Source: Adineta vaga
Taxonomy: Eukaryota; Rotifera
Direction: 5' to 3'
Length of the DNA: 64,000 nt
NCBI GenBank assembly: GCA_021613535.1
Contig: CP075496.1
Span: 6,572,001-6,636,000 of the forward strand
The translations under genes and the position numbers were made by a program. Shown here piece by piece: positions 51,559 to 63,264 of the stretch; the first letter of the stretch is position 1, and each line of letters starts with the position of its first letter. Under the pieces are notes generated by a model that searched no databases, was not told the DNA's origin, and saw only the letters and a list, made by a program, of their open reading frames with translations.

Positions 51559-52969
51559 TTAAATAAAATCTTGTCCAGCTTCAATGTCTTTCGCTGGTAA
51601 TCCCGCAAGTAAATCTCGAGCATCTTGTTCAGTAAATGCTAAAATCGATTGAACTGAATTAAGTTTCTTTAAGTATCCCGAGTTTGTTTCCATATGATTT
51701 TCTGAACGATAATTCATTGCTGCTCGATAATGTGATGTAAAGATATCTTTTGATTTGAAATGTTTGACAATCAAATTACCTAAGAACAATCGACAAAAAT
51801 TTTCAATCAAACTATCATTTGTTTTCCCTTATACTAACCAATAAGTGTTTTATTACTTGTTGGCAATTGTCCCACACCGCCATGTCGACCAATAGTTAAA
51901 AGCATAAGTGGATATAAATGTTTTTGATATGGTTTTGGATAGGATTTTTTCTTATCAATTAATGTTATTAATTGTGCAACATAATTTGCTTGTTCTGTTG
52001 CGATATATGCAAATTTTGCTTCTTTGTCACTAATATCACCAATAGCAAAGATCTTGTCATAACCATCGACTTGTAAATAATCATTAACAATTAGCCGACC
52101 TGTTTGAGGATTTAATTTGACTTTTAAAGGACCGTTTATAATACTTTTACTATTCACATGTGCACCAGTACATAGAAATGTTAAATCAGCAGTAATAGTT
52201 CGTTTATTTTTTTCTGTTACATAAGTTTGACGTCCTTCAATGTACTTCATATTTGATTTATTATGTTCATCTAGTAATTGTATTCCATCGTTTAAGATAA
52301 TTTTAATGTGAAGTTTTTCGAGATTTTCTTGTAAACGAGCATAGAAATTGTCTTGAAATATTTTTGGTTGTAATAATGTCGATTGATTATGAATAAGAGT
52401 AATGTCTTTTCCCGGAAAATCAGTTGCTATTTCACCAGCAAGCTCAATTCCAACTGGACCACCACCAATTATTAAAATTTGTTCGGATTGTTTTATTTTT
52501 TCTTGAAGATTATTAAAAAGATTAATTGCACTTGAACTTTCTATCTCAGCTATTTTACCAGGAAATGCATATGATGAACCTGTAGCAATGACTAAATACT
52601 CAAAATGTATTGGATCATGACGTCCATGAACATGAACACCATCTGTTAAAATTGACGTTACTTCAGCTTGAATAACACAACCTAGATATGAATACTTCTT
52701 GCTTTTATAAATAAATAGAAGAAAATGTACAAACCATTTGTTAACAAGCGATCATAAGGTATAACAATCTTGTGAGCATAATCATATTCTATTGTTGCAC
52801 GTAATGCAGCTATATTATGAAGAAAATAAGATTTTCGATCAATAAGTATGACGAAAAATTGACCAGTTTTATCCAACAATTTGGCACATTGAATACCTCC
52901 ATAACCACCTCCAACAATAACTACAACAGGCTTCTTGTCTACGTTTCCTTGAGATTCGCAAATACCCAT
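51559..52969 (-). CDS. AIFM2: AIFM2/FSP1-type NAD(P)H-quinone oxidoreductase
   Basis: Three exons (52969-52735, 52681-51839, 51779-51559) join in phase into 432 residues. The N-terminus MGICESQG is a likely N-myristoylation signal, as in mammalian FSP1. A FAD-binding VVVIVGGGYGGIQCAKLL follows, then the NAD(P)H-binding ILIIGGGPVGIELAGEIA and the FAD-contacting DKIFAIGDISD. Family features PKPYQKHLYPLMLLTIGRHG and GQLP are also present. FSP1 reduces ubiquinone or vitamin K at the plasma membrane and lipid droplets and suppresses lipid peroxidation (ferroptosis). It is about 60 residues longer than human AIFM2 at the C-terminus, where the last exon continues with QSILAFTEQDARDLLAGLPA. Regulation is not visible. 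Confidence 0.9.
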
Positions 52970-53017
52970 TTTCTTAGTCTGCTTTAATAATATGCGTTCT
53001 TACTTCTATATATCTAA

Positions 53018-53404
53018 CTAAATCATATTTTGTCTTGTCATGGCACACGTATCTGACGCTTCAGAAAGGTGTTCCAGTGACACAATGATGTTCATGACAT
53101 GCTCCAAATAACGCATGATTTTGACATCAGCAAACAATGAATCAAAAAGATATATATTTTTCTGATTAAAAGTCTCAATGTCATTCGCAACGTCACAATG
53201 AAATGCTGTCATCTTCAAATTAGACTTTGGTGTTAAAAGAAAAATTTTCTTCAGATGAATCCTACTTTCATTATAGAAGGGAAAATATGAACGAATGGAC
53301 CGATAACTAACGACAGCTGTCGTAAATCTTATGTTTTGATTGATACGCTTAATATTGCTGTCAAAGAAACGAATAGATTTCTTACTTTTCTTGTTTATGA
53401 TCAT
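53018..53404 (-). CDS. Unrecognised 128-residue open frame upstream of AIFM2
   Basis: An uninterrupted frame starts at ATG 53404 and ends 48 bases before the AIFM2 start codon, on the same strand. The first third is basic (KKSKKSIRFFDSNIKRINQN). The second half looks more protein-like (MTAFHCDVANDIETFNQKNI; ADVKIMRYLEHVMNIIVSLE). I recognise no domain. Such a length can arise by chance in AT-rich DNA, and the position could also be 5' untranslated sequence or promoter of AIFM2. Confidence 0.28.
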   Translation of the reverse strand: MIINKKSKKSIRFFDSNIKRINQNIRFTTAVVSYRSIRSYFPFYNESRIHLKKIFLLTPKSNLKMTAFHCDVANDIETFNQKNIYLFDSLFADVKIMRYLEHVMNIIVSLEHLSEASDTCAMTRQNMI

Positions 53405-53691
53405 TTAAAAAGCATCATTCCTTACATCAATTGATTGATTCATCCAATCTGCTCTTTTTTATATAAAATATACATATATGCATACAAATGCATTTCAACA
53501 TTTTTGATTCTTTTCTTACTTGTATACAGAAGAGAAAAAAACAACAAAAAAGGCGAGCGTTAGTGTCGCGGCTTTTTTCAATATTCTTATATGCGAACTG
53601 AAGGTCATGTCACACCTAATGACGCTCACATATATTTATCAATATAGTAGTCAAAAACGAATCTTAACTGTGTTTTGAAATTATAGATTCT

Positions 53692-54953
53692 ATGGCAAAT
53701 GGTGATGGAGTTTTTCCGCGCTGGTTTTGGCCAGCGATTGCGTTTCTTATCATAGGTTTAATTCTACTGATTATTCTTCTACCAATATCATTTTCTTATC
53801 TGGATTTTTATCATTACGGTTTTCTACGTCGACATACAACAGGTCGTGTTAATCTCGATCGAGTTTATACAGGTGGACGATATCTTGTTGGTCCAGATTA
53901 TCAGTAAATATAGATTGTGATAAATATTTTTGAGGAAAAAATTCTTTTAACTAGCTTCAAGAAATTCAAAGCATCAGCACATTATGTTAATTTTAATCGT
54001 ATCGCTGTTTTTACCACTGATAATCTCGAAGTTCATCTCGTAAATAGACATTTGATCACTAATCTTCATTGATTCGCTTTCTTTAGACAATAACATTTCA
54101 ATTTTTCTTAATAAAAGAAGACTTACCATTATTACACGCTGCTTATGATCTTTATTATGAACCGATAATTGTTTCAAATGCAAAAGAAGCCATTATCTCT
54201 ACTTGTTCTCGTTTTGATACAGATGAATTTATCAATGATCGAGAAAAAATTTGGCGAGAAATTTATTTTGGTGTTAAACGTCAACTTGGTAATTTCCGAA
54301 GAGATTTCAACGATAAGAAAAGATTCATTTGACTTTCTCATAGGTGGAACATGTTGTACACCAAATTGCAAAAAGAATTGTCCAAAATGTCCAATTCATG
54401 AGCAATGTGTTGCTGGATGTCGAGTACGGGAACAAGGTTGTAAAAAAGAAGAAAAAGGCTTTTTTGCTGAAGTACGATATCTTCAATTACATGGTAAAAG
54501 CATATCAATCGAGTTGAGTGTTTTGAAATTTTGTGTTTCTTTATAAATTTAGATATTGATGTACCTGAACGTGTTATGGAACGTCGTTTACTTGGTTTAG
54601 TTCGTGATTTAGAAAAGGAACGAGAAGAATATCTTAATCAAGAAGCTCTTGTAAAAAAACAAACCGATATTTTAGCCAATCAATTTCGTAATAATGCAAC
54701 ACAATCAGTTGCATTTTCGGATGCTCAAGCTCAACTAAAACGTGAACAGGCGAAAGCTGATGCACTTAAACGTGTCGAACTTGCTCGTATTGAAGGTTTA
54801 TCATCAATGTGCTCAACATTAGGTATTACGCAAGCAAAACATATTAGTACACTTCAATATTTACGTACATTGAAAGATTCAGCTGATAATGTGAAATATT
54901 CTATTGATTTTAGCCATGCTATAGCTCAACAACCACAAATTAGAAAACCATAA
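53692..54953 (+). CDS. SPFH/Band-7-like membrane protein with a cysteine-rich insert
   Basis: Five exons (53692-53903, 53955-54039, 54087-54288, 54344-54493, 54553-54953) join in phase into 349 residues. One TM segment near the N-terminus (about 11-37) is followed by a prohibitin/stomatin-like fold: GRVNLDRVYTGGRYLVGPDY, AVFTTDNLEVHLTITFQFFL, DLYYEPIIVSNAKEAIISTC, WREIYFGVKRQL. After this comes a short insert with eight cysteines in about 36 residues (CCTPNC, NCPKCPIHEQC, GCRVREQGC). The SPFH part then resumes (FFAEVRYLQLHDIDVPERVM), followed by a coiled coil (LEKEREEYLNQEALVKKQTD; AQAQLKREQAKADALKRVEL). SPFH proteins form membrane-bound scaffold rings. The Cys-rich insert is encoded by its own exon. 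Exact subfamily unknown; I believe similar proteins occur in protists. Confidence 0.8.
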
Positions 54954-55260
54954 TTGATAAGAGAAGAAAAACGAACTAACGTTTAGTTTTATTATTGATT
55001 TATTGAAAACAAAAAAGATGATAGTAATCGATTTTATTGTGATAATTGTTTACTACGTCTTGAGGGTGTTGCTTACTAATTAATTTTCATTTGAGTATTT
55101 ACTAATCTTAATCCAATTATTGTTGTGTGCTGTGGACTAATGTATATTCGATTTTTTTTTTCGTATATTTATATTCATGACAAATTTTTCTCTATGAAAT
55201 AAACGATTTTAGCATAAAAAGAAGAAAAAAGTTCGTGTTCACGAAAATAAAATAAAACTT
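54954..55260. other. Short convergent spacer
   Basis: 3' flanks of the SPFH gene (plus) and the four-TM gene (minus). AATAAA at 55197-55202 on the plus strand is a likely polyadenylation signal of the SPFH gene. Confidence 0.5.
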
Positions 55261-56198
55261 TTAAGGTAAAATTCGAGTTGATTTAACACCATTCGTTTCT
55301 CGACGAGCTTGTAAGACTATAAGTCAAAAACCTAACATTAAATATCTATTTTCCCAATATTTTTTACTTTTCGTTAAAATAAGTACATGTTCTGCAAAAA
55401 AAGCACAAGCAACAGCACATGATGTCAATACACCTGCAATAAGTAGAATACTAAAATTTCAAAAAAAAGAATCTTAACAAAACGAAAACTATTCAATTTA
55501 ATTTGAACTTCTCTCACCATGCTTGACTATCTCCTCGACAAATACCAGGTGAAAATGATATCAATTCATTTACTTGACTTGCACTTTCACAAAGAACATA
55601 ACCTTGAAAAAAATCATTTCGATAGTCTTTATCAAAATTTGTCTTCTCTTTATCTACCCCAAATATTAAAACCGAATGCAATTGTATATAAACTAGCAAT
55701 TATTCCATGGACAATAAGATCACGTTTCTTTGATACACGTACACCCGTAGTCATATAAATCCACATACGTTCAATACAATAAGCCAATGTTGTCCAGGAA
55801 AGTACAAAAAAGTACACAGCTGTATGTGGACCAGCACCAACTAAAGTTTTTTTTTTACAATGATTTTCTTCGTTTTATTAATCAAATCGAAATTACGTAC
55901 ATGGTGGTGTAAAAACATACCACTTGACAATAATTTGTCCACCAATTATCGAATGATGGCAAGTGCCCATGACATGTTGAACAATAACACATACTAATGT
56001 AAATAAAAACTCGACGAAATTTATTCGACCATCAGTTGTAATGAAATAATTCTTCAATCGTTCTGTCCGAGTTGTGACTTTAATCGATGATTGATGATTT
56101 TTTTCTCTTGTATTTGGAGTGGATGGATGATTTTCATCTGTCTCAATCACTGAAATAGGATTTGGATCATTGGTAGTCAATTGTTGTGTATTTGTCAT
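55261..56198 (-). CDS. Four-TM MARVEL-like membrane protein
   Basis: Five exons (56198-55901, 55840-55673, 55602-55518, 55450-55368, 55316-55261) join in phase into 229 residues. The N-terminal 55 residues are polar and Ser/Thr/Asn-rich. Four TM helices follow: FVEFLFTLVCVIVQHVMGTC, TAVYFFVLSWTTLAYCIERM, LIVHGIIASLYTIAFGYVL and CILLIAGVLTSCAVACAFFA. TM1 is preceded by TTDGRINF, similar to the start of MARVEL domains (MAL, CMTM, synaptogyrin-like) that act in vesicle traffic and membrane apposition. Loop 2 holds two Cys (LCESASQ...GICRGD) that could pair. The C-tail is short and basic. The last intron is only 51 bases and contains an in-frame stop, so the true end is at 55261. Subfamily not determined. 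Confidence 0.75.
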
Positions 56199-57673
56199 AT
56201 TTATTTTTGATCGTTAATTAGCATAATAATATAAATATTAGCTTATTTTGATTAAGTAGAGAAGAAGAAGGAAATTGAAATTTGAAACATAAACAAATAG
56301 TATGTTGTCATAGATATTTAGTATATTCATGTCGTTTCTACGAAAGATAAAATATGACATTGTTAACAAGAAATCTAGAATTTGTTTTTTTTAAGTATGT
56401 TCACTTGTAAATGAATTCATGTATTTGTTACTCAAACTCTATAACTAACGGATTCTGTGATGGGATGCTTGAACCTAAAAGCACTTGAGAGTTATAAGAT
56501 GGTAAACAATAATATCATCAAAACATGAGTTTTCCGAATTTCAACCATAAAAACTCTTGTCTCACTTAGACGATGACTGAATGTATCTAATGATTATCAC
56601 TAATAGATTGTTTTTTCTTTATAATCTATCACTTGATCAAATGAATACGATATTTTTTTATTCCAATCGTACACTTCAGCAAGTTATTTTGATTACAAAC
56701 GTCATCGGATAATCTTTACTACGCACGAAGAATTAAATTTCCATGAATAATCACTCGTTAATGTACTTTATTAAAAGTTAATCATTTGAATCCATTTGAA
56801 AAGTTTCAAATGATCAAAAACTATAATAATAGGGTAGATGAGTTACATCAAGTAAAACGAAGCAGTTCACTGGAAAGTAAAGAATGAAGAAGTAAAATGC
56901 TTCTTTTTTTCCAAAGTACGAAGCAGATCGAGTAGTGGATTGATATTACATTCATTATTATTCTTAGTTTTTATCATTGATTAATCCTCTAATAAAAACG
57001 TCGAAGAATCAACACGAAAATACATCTAAAACAATTATCCTGAGAATTGTTAAATCATTCTAATAAGTTCAGATTTGTTCGTATTTATTCTCAAAGGAAT
57101 TCATTGAAATTGAACAGATCTAGATATATTTTATTGAAAGTTTATTACCAAATCTATTCTCTCATGTTTCCTGTCTAAAATTGACAGTCCGAATGATAAA
57201 ATAAAAAGTTAAATAACTTAATTAGTTAATTACTTTCGTACTGAATATATGTAATTTCTATTAGTTAGACAATCAGAAATATTTTATATCATATTGAAAA
57301 TTAGCATGAATTCATCAAGTCAATTAGAAAGAAAACTCATATGTTCATTATATTTATCTGTAAAAGTTGTCAGGATGGTACTATAGTATGCGATTGTTCT
57401 ATTTACCATTTGTATTTCTCTAGTTGACATGATTATTTCTATTTGATTTCGTTTGCATTGATGACGTCAAGCAGTCATCAACTATCAAAAAGCTCAAGAG
57501 AATAAAAACAAAACAGGAAAATAGAGAAAAAGAGAGAGCGAGAGAGAGAGCGAGAAAAAAAGGAGAAGAAATAGATCCCTCATATTGTGTTTCTTTCATA
57601 ATGAGAACGAACAAAAGTATTTGAATTAAAACTAGTATCATCTCACTTTAAGAAGAACATCACTACACCAATC
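56199..57673. other. 1.5-kb divergent intergenic region
   Basis: This lies between the MARVEL-like gene (minus) and the secreted peptide gene (plus). A GA-rich run is at about 57527-57556. No coding sequence is supported; the minus-strand frame 57420-57641 is low-complexity. Confidence 0.45.
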
Positions 57674-58053
57674 ATGAAAGTAAGGATCTTTAATTTTTCT
57701 CGAAAATAAAAGGATTTTATTTTCTTTTAGTTACGTTGTTTATGTCTCATTTTCTTACTTGTTAACATTACAACAGTAAATATTTATATACATCCGAAAG
57801 CAGATAAATGTAGACGCTTGTATTTCATTTCTAGATATCTGCATATCCTGATAATCAAATCAATTCACTGGAAAATGTCGAAGACAATTTATCCAGATCT
57901 TCGTTATCATCTTTCATGAAACGAGATCGATCGATTGTCAAACGTTCACAACGTAATGCAAATATTCTTTATCGTTATTGTCGTCAAAGTGGTGGACATC
58001 GACAGTTTTGTCTGAAATATGCTATTCAAATGTTATATGCGACTGGACATTGA
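57674..58053 (+). CDS. Candidate secreted peptide-hormone precursor with a two-cysteine ring
   Basis: Three exons (57674-57679, 57731-57775, 57835-58053) join in phase into 89 residues; the first coding exon is just ATG AAA. A signal peptide (MKLRCLCLIFLLVNITTISA, cleavage probably after residue 20) is followed by an acidic spacer. Two dibasic KR sites come next (46-47 in FMKR, 53-54 in IVKR). The predicted mature peptide is residues 55-89 and contains RYCRQSGGHRQFCLKY with Cys66 and Cys76, enough for one disulfide ring of 11 residues. No C-terminal amidation signal is present. AATAAA lies about 50 bases after the stop. The layout is that of an animal neuropeptide or hormone precursor. The ring does not match somatostatin/allatostatin-C, vasopressin, CCHamide or MCH spacing that I know. 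A secreted defence peptide is an alternative. Confidence 0.68.
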
Positions 58054-60569
58054 TGACAGATTATATTTGAATGTAAAACAATTTTAAATTAATAAGAGAT
58101 TTAATAAAATAAACCTCTTTTTCACATGATTTAGATGATTATTTTATTGAAAACAAATTGTGATTATATGTGAGAGAGAAGATTTGAAATCTTTTTTTTG
58201 TCTGATTGCTAGAGTGTATGACAAAAATGTGCTTTGAATATGTTAATTGATTTTTCGATTATTCGTAACCTAAATCTAAAACGGTAATAGGAAGAGGATT
58301 CAGAAGTATTAATTTACTCTAAGTCATGCATACATTGCTATCGAACGACTTTATTGATGATATTCCGGAAGCCACACTTAATATATCTGAAATGATGATT
58401 TTTTATAGTATTCTTATGCTTCACATATTTTCTATCATTCCGAATAAAACATAAAAGTGAAGAGATAGAAACTCCAATGAAAAATTGACAAATATCTTTT
58501 TTCGAAATCTAAGAATTGTTCAACTAATGAGAAATAGAATGTTTGTCTCAAATATGATATCATTGATGATAATGAGAATTTAAAAAAACCTATAAGATAA
58601 ATTAATATTTGGTGCACGTATATTTCATATCAATGGAGAAATATGTAACGATGCGTAATAATACAGAAAAAATATTTTTCTGGCTATTGTGAATAATAAA
58701 TGGCTAGAAGACTTCTCATAGTTGTCAACAATTTTTTTTACTCATGAACCGTAAGAGAAACATCCCACTTCAATAATTCATCCTAATGATAGACATTGAA
58801 CCACTGAACATAGAAAGTCAATGTACAGATGACGATCACTTATATATTGATCATGTCTCATGTTGTCAATATATTTACGTCAGGGGTCATAAATTAGTAT
58901 TAAATAATAGAAATATTCAATACAATTATTCATGAAAAACTTTACATTTGGCATGCTCTTTTATATAAATGATTAATAGAACATCTTCTAGAAATACCTA
59001 CTGAAAATATCGTTTAATTTACTAAATACAGAGTACGTCAAATGATGGCAAAACCTGTATGAGGGTGTGGTAAATGTAGATTATACGAATGAACTTTGTA
59101 TATAAGTCATAAGTTAACATCTCTATGATTCATGCGTATTACAATTTCAGTCTAACTTTGAAAAATTAGATATTAACCTACTTTTAATTTTTATAAAGAG
59201 ATGTTTTTGTATAATGGTTCTCTTCTCAATATATTCTGTTAAAAAATCTCTTCGTAAATTTTGATTTCTACTAAACAGAGTTTGTCTTTTCGTTCATTTC
59301 TTTGGTGCTTCGAGTGCTCTTATGTGATTTGTTCCTCATTAATTAAAAAAGCGATGAACGAACAAATGATGATTGATAGAACTCATTTCTTTCAAACAAA
59401 ATATGTACTTTTAATGAATTAATCGAATATCGCATTAGTGCGACACAACATCATGAACAGTGAATTAGTTTTATTCTTGTTTCTAATCGTGATTATCAAC
59501 CTCCTCATTGGTACATTTTGATTTTATTGAAAACAAAATATAATGAAGTAGCTAGTGTATAATTAACTAATTATTCGTAAAATGAAATTAAGCCTATCTT
59601 TGAAGTCTTTTGTCTAAACGAATTTCTTACATAGGACAGATATATTATCTCAACCGAGAAATAATCATTTCTGAATTTGCTCTGACATAACAGATGTTGA
59701 AGAAACGAACACCATACTGGTAAAAATATCATCTATTAATGAGAGAATTTACTCATGTTCTATAGATCAATAAAATAAAAAAGCAAGCAAAAATTCCAAC
59801 GCTGTCATCATTCATATAAAATAACTGTTTTGTGTCTCATTCTATTGTTTCAAGATAAACATGGTAGAAGTGGCACTTCATTGATCCGTATTTTTTCTAG
59901 AAAAAAATGCAACAAGTGGCTGCTCTCAATATTTCTCGGTGACGACACAATTAGCAGCTTTGAAAAATCAGGTTTTTTTGAAGACAGTATTTTCCAATAT
60001 AAATGCGACAATAAAATAATGATTGAGACAATTTTGCGCACTAGGCCATTTGTTTACATGAAAACAATGAGTTCACATGTCCTCACACAATAATTTTCCT
60101 TGTTGGAATTTATCAAATACTCTCTTCTTTTCGGCTTCGACTGATTATTATTTTGTCCACTTCATATCAACTAACTGATGTGTTGCACCAATCGTCGATA
60201 TTCTTTTCTAGATGTCCTGTTTTGTAATAGACTAATTTTACTTACTCAAACAGACATGTAAAACTATTTCTGATAAATCTAATTCATACATTTCCAATAA
60301 TAGAACTAATTCTCTTAATCGTCTTCTGTATTTCATTGATTCTTCAATTTTATGATTCTATAATTTATTACTTTACAATGAATACAATGAACCGTTTTTC
60401 AATCTTAAGTATAAAATAGTTTTGCAAATAACCCGTAAATTCTTTCACAGTATTTCATATGTACTATTCTATCTTCGATTGAAATGTTCTTTATCTTGAA
60501 TAGCGTTATAACACTTCTTTTTCGCAGAGATGCAGGATCTACCGTTGAAACAAAAACTTGATGTGATTT
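58054..60569. other. 2.5-kb gene-poor region
   Basis: AT-rich DNA in which no gene model could be built. A plus-strand frame at 59830-60093 (87 residues) has no recognisable domain and a weak start. The right end merges into a decayed minus-strand pseudogene. Confidence 0.45.
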
Positions 60570-61117
60570 TAAACTTCGAAATCTTTGATATAAAGAGGTT
60601 CATCTAATTTCTGTTCGATATATTGAAATATACCTAATGAAGATTCTAAAAAGTTAACAAATGTTCTGGTGTCTAGTTTTTCAAAAAAATAACAATACTT
60701 ACATATAATAACATCTAGATGAGTTTTTATCTCTAAACTATTTTAGAGTAAAAGATACTCTGAATATCTTCTTCTCTCAAATAATTGTTCTATATCGTCA
60801 ACTACTTGTACTGATGAAGATAAAGATGATCTTTTGGCACTTTTGTTTCCTTATAAAGATTATTAATAGCATGAGTTAGTTTTGAAAGTTGTTTTGCCAT
60901 GAATATCATATAAGCTTGTACATAATTAGGTGATTTCAGGATTTTTTTATCGAGCTTGATGTTGTACTTACATATTTGACAGTGTATTTGAAATTGATGT
61001 TGTTGATGATATTGAGGCTAATGTAGGTGTATAATTGCAGATAAAATAATGATATTTTCTTGTTGTTTGTCTTCACATTTATAATCATCATTATCACTTG
61101 TTATTGATATAGCTTCT
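60570..61117 (-). pseudogene. Decayed protein-coding remnant, family unknown
   Basis: On the minus strand, protein-like text continues across several stops and at least one frameshift. It reads from ITSDNDDYKCEDKQQENIII, past a TAG (61018-61020), to QIHCQICKYNIKLDKKILKS and YVQAYMIFMAKQLSKLTHAI. A one-base frame change near the start of the next part gives SSSVQVVDDIEQLFERRRYS, then a TAA (about 60743-60745), then VIICKYCYFFEKLDTRTFVN and FLESSLGIFQYIEQKLDEPL, ending at another stop. The composition is much more protein-like than flanking DNA. CxxC pairs (CQICKYN; ICKYC) hint at a zinc-binding or structural role. I do not recognise the parent gene. The stops suggest an inactive copy, though an acceptor-like CATTAG at the first stop leaves a spliced gene possible. 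Confidence 0.45.
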
Positions 61118-62190
61118 TAAGATAGTTCTTGTCTAAAATTATATATAAATAAATTGTTTTCTGAAATCATTAATTCAAATTTTGCTTCAGATGTTTTATT
61201 CAACAATGTCCTCTTGTTCTATCTTTTTTCTTCTAGAAAACAAAAGAAATATTTGTCTATGATTTAATAAACATCTTTTCATCATTTATCTATCACATAC
61301 GAGTCATCCTAATGCGCATATACATATAAGTAAATTAAAATAAAATGAAAAGAGGTGAAGATAAATGATGCATGTTGTACTCTAGTCATTCAGATAAAAC
61401 AAAAGCGAAAGAAAATCATTGATGTGGATGATCAACCGTTGATCTTCAACTTGAACAAGAATGAACGAAATTAATAGTATAGAAAAGTGAAAAGCAAAAC
61501 GAATGCCGTTTCTCAAAAATAAATAAAACAAATAAAGTGTAAGGTCTTATTCACGAATATAAAGAATAGAGGATCTGTTTAGAAAATTTATTTAAAAGCA
61601 GAGTTTTTTTAAAACAATTCTGTAATACTAGCTAATTTTCAAAATCTTTCTCGTACAGTCGTAAGCGCACGTGAACGGCTTTTACCCCTTCGCTTTCTGT
61701 TCTTTAATAGAACGTTTTACATATCCCTCTTGCTGCGTAAAAGACTCAGTAAGAAATTTTATTGTATGCACGCGAAATTAAAATCGACATATTAGCTGAT
61801 TGGGATTGAATTGAATGGTTATCCTTTACTTTTCTCTAGATCATCATCGTTAATATATCTTTACTAATATTTTCGATCTGCTTCTCTTACTATCTCTCGC
61901 TTATACATATGTAAGAAACAAATAAAAAGATGAACGATAGAGCATAATACAGCGATCTTTTATGATTCAAAGAAACTATCCTGTCGTTCTATTGGATTAT
62001 TGAAAATATATTAACAAACAAAGATTTTAGAGATGATATCTTCGATATTATTCTGTTTTTTTTATAATATAAAAGAAAAACGTACAGTTCGTTTACTAAA
62101 AGTGTTCAAGATAAGATTAGTCACATAGTACAAAAGTAAAACGATATGAATAGTTGAAGAATATTCCGTTTTAATAATACGATAGTTTTA
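61118..62190. other. 1.1-kb gene-free spacer
   Basis: AT-rich DNA between the pseudogene and the small one-TM protein gene; no supported feature. It includes the 3' flank of the one-TM gene. Confidence 0.45.
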
Positions 62191-62527
62191 TCAGGCCATA
62201 GGTCCATTAAATACATTTCCCATTGTATTTCCGTTAGACCAAGCACCAACTGGTATACCCATATTTTGAGATGGATCTCGAAAATTATCGAATTGATTAG
62301 TACTAGTTTTCGGTGGTGTTGGACCTCCATGTGCAAGAAATTGAAAGTATTTCAAAAAGAAATACGCAACGACTAAACTTATTAGAAGGCTACTAATAGC
62401 ACCAAATCCATTGAGTGTCCTAAAAGAAATGATCAAATATCTTCTTGTATCCAAATAAATTGATCTCTTCAACTTACCAGATGAACCAATAGTTTGCTAA
62501 ACATGCAGAGAAATCAACAGTCGGCAT
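62191..62527 (-). CDS. Small single-TM protein, unknown function
   Basis: Two exons (62527-62478 and 62419-62191) join in phase 2 into 92 residues; the joined codon is Trp (ANYWFIW then TLNGFG). A single hydrophobic segment lies at about residues 23-42 (AISSLLISLVVAYFFLKYFQ). The polar C-terminal half is rich in G, N and P (GGPTPPKTSTNQFDNFRDPS; WSNGNTMGNVFNGPMA). Without the first exon the frame would begin inside the intron. The intron is 58 bases and has consensus ends. I do not recognise the family; similar tiny one-TM proteins occur in ER and mitochondrial complexes. Confidence 0.68.
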
Positions 62528-63264
62528 TTTTATTCCTTATGAATGAATCTGTTGTTTGTTTGATGAAAAAAACGATGACTGAAATGAAAAACGACAGCTT
62601 TTAAATGGAGTATCTTATGTAAATATTGCATACATGTTTCTTTTTCATCATACGCCTTTTTCTCTTATTTTCAAAAATTTCATCTTCAAAAAGTAAAGAA
62701 AAAAATCACTCATTTTAATTTCGTAATTTTTCTTTTAAAAATAAAGATTTCACTTCATTTTTCCATTAAACAACAAAACAATTTAGAATTACGTAGGACT
62801 GAAAGAAGAAAACAATAAAGTCAATGAAAAGAAAAGAAAAGAAAAGTTTCATCCATTGTAATGCGAAAAGACCAAACGATATATTTTTTCTTCTTAAATA
62901 ACAAAAATCGAAGTCATTGCTCAAATATATTGAACAACAATTCGACTTATTTTAATGATAAAAATCGAAATTCTTTTGTATGTGATAATATATTTCGAAT
63001 ATCCGATTACACATCATTCTATGTAAACAAGTTGACAACAACATACAATCGGATGTGCTTTTGTCAATAGAATATCTCTACATAGATAGATTAACTGATG
63101 TTATACAGCTTCTTTTTGTAGGCGAAAATGATCGTGTAAAAGAAAAGAGACCAATGATGATACATAAGCGAAAGAATGTAGATTGATTTTGAATGTATGA
63201 TTCTTTATTTAATGATCAGTTCAAAACTTGGCCAAGTGATCCTTCAACTTTTCAAAAAGATAAC
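62528..63264. other. Divergent intergenic region with an AAAAG repeat
   Basis: Promoter region shared by the small one-TM gene (minus) and the chitin-binding gene (plus). A GAAAA/AAAAG tandem repeat lies at about 62825-62846. No other feature is seen. Confidence 0.45.

Noticed and set aside
59830-60093. 87-residue plus-strand frame
   Set aside because: No recognisable domain, no intron partners, and an opposite frame of similar quality; kept only as part of the gene-poor region.
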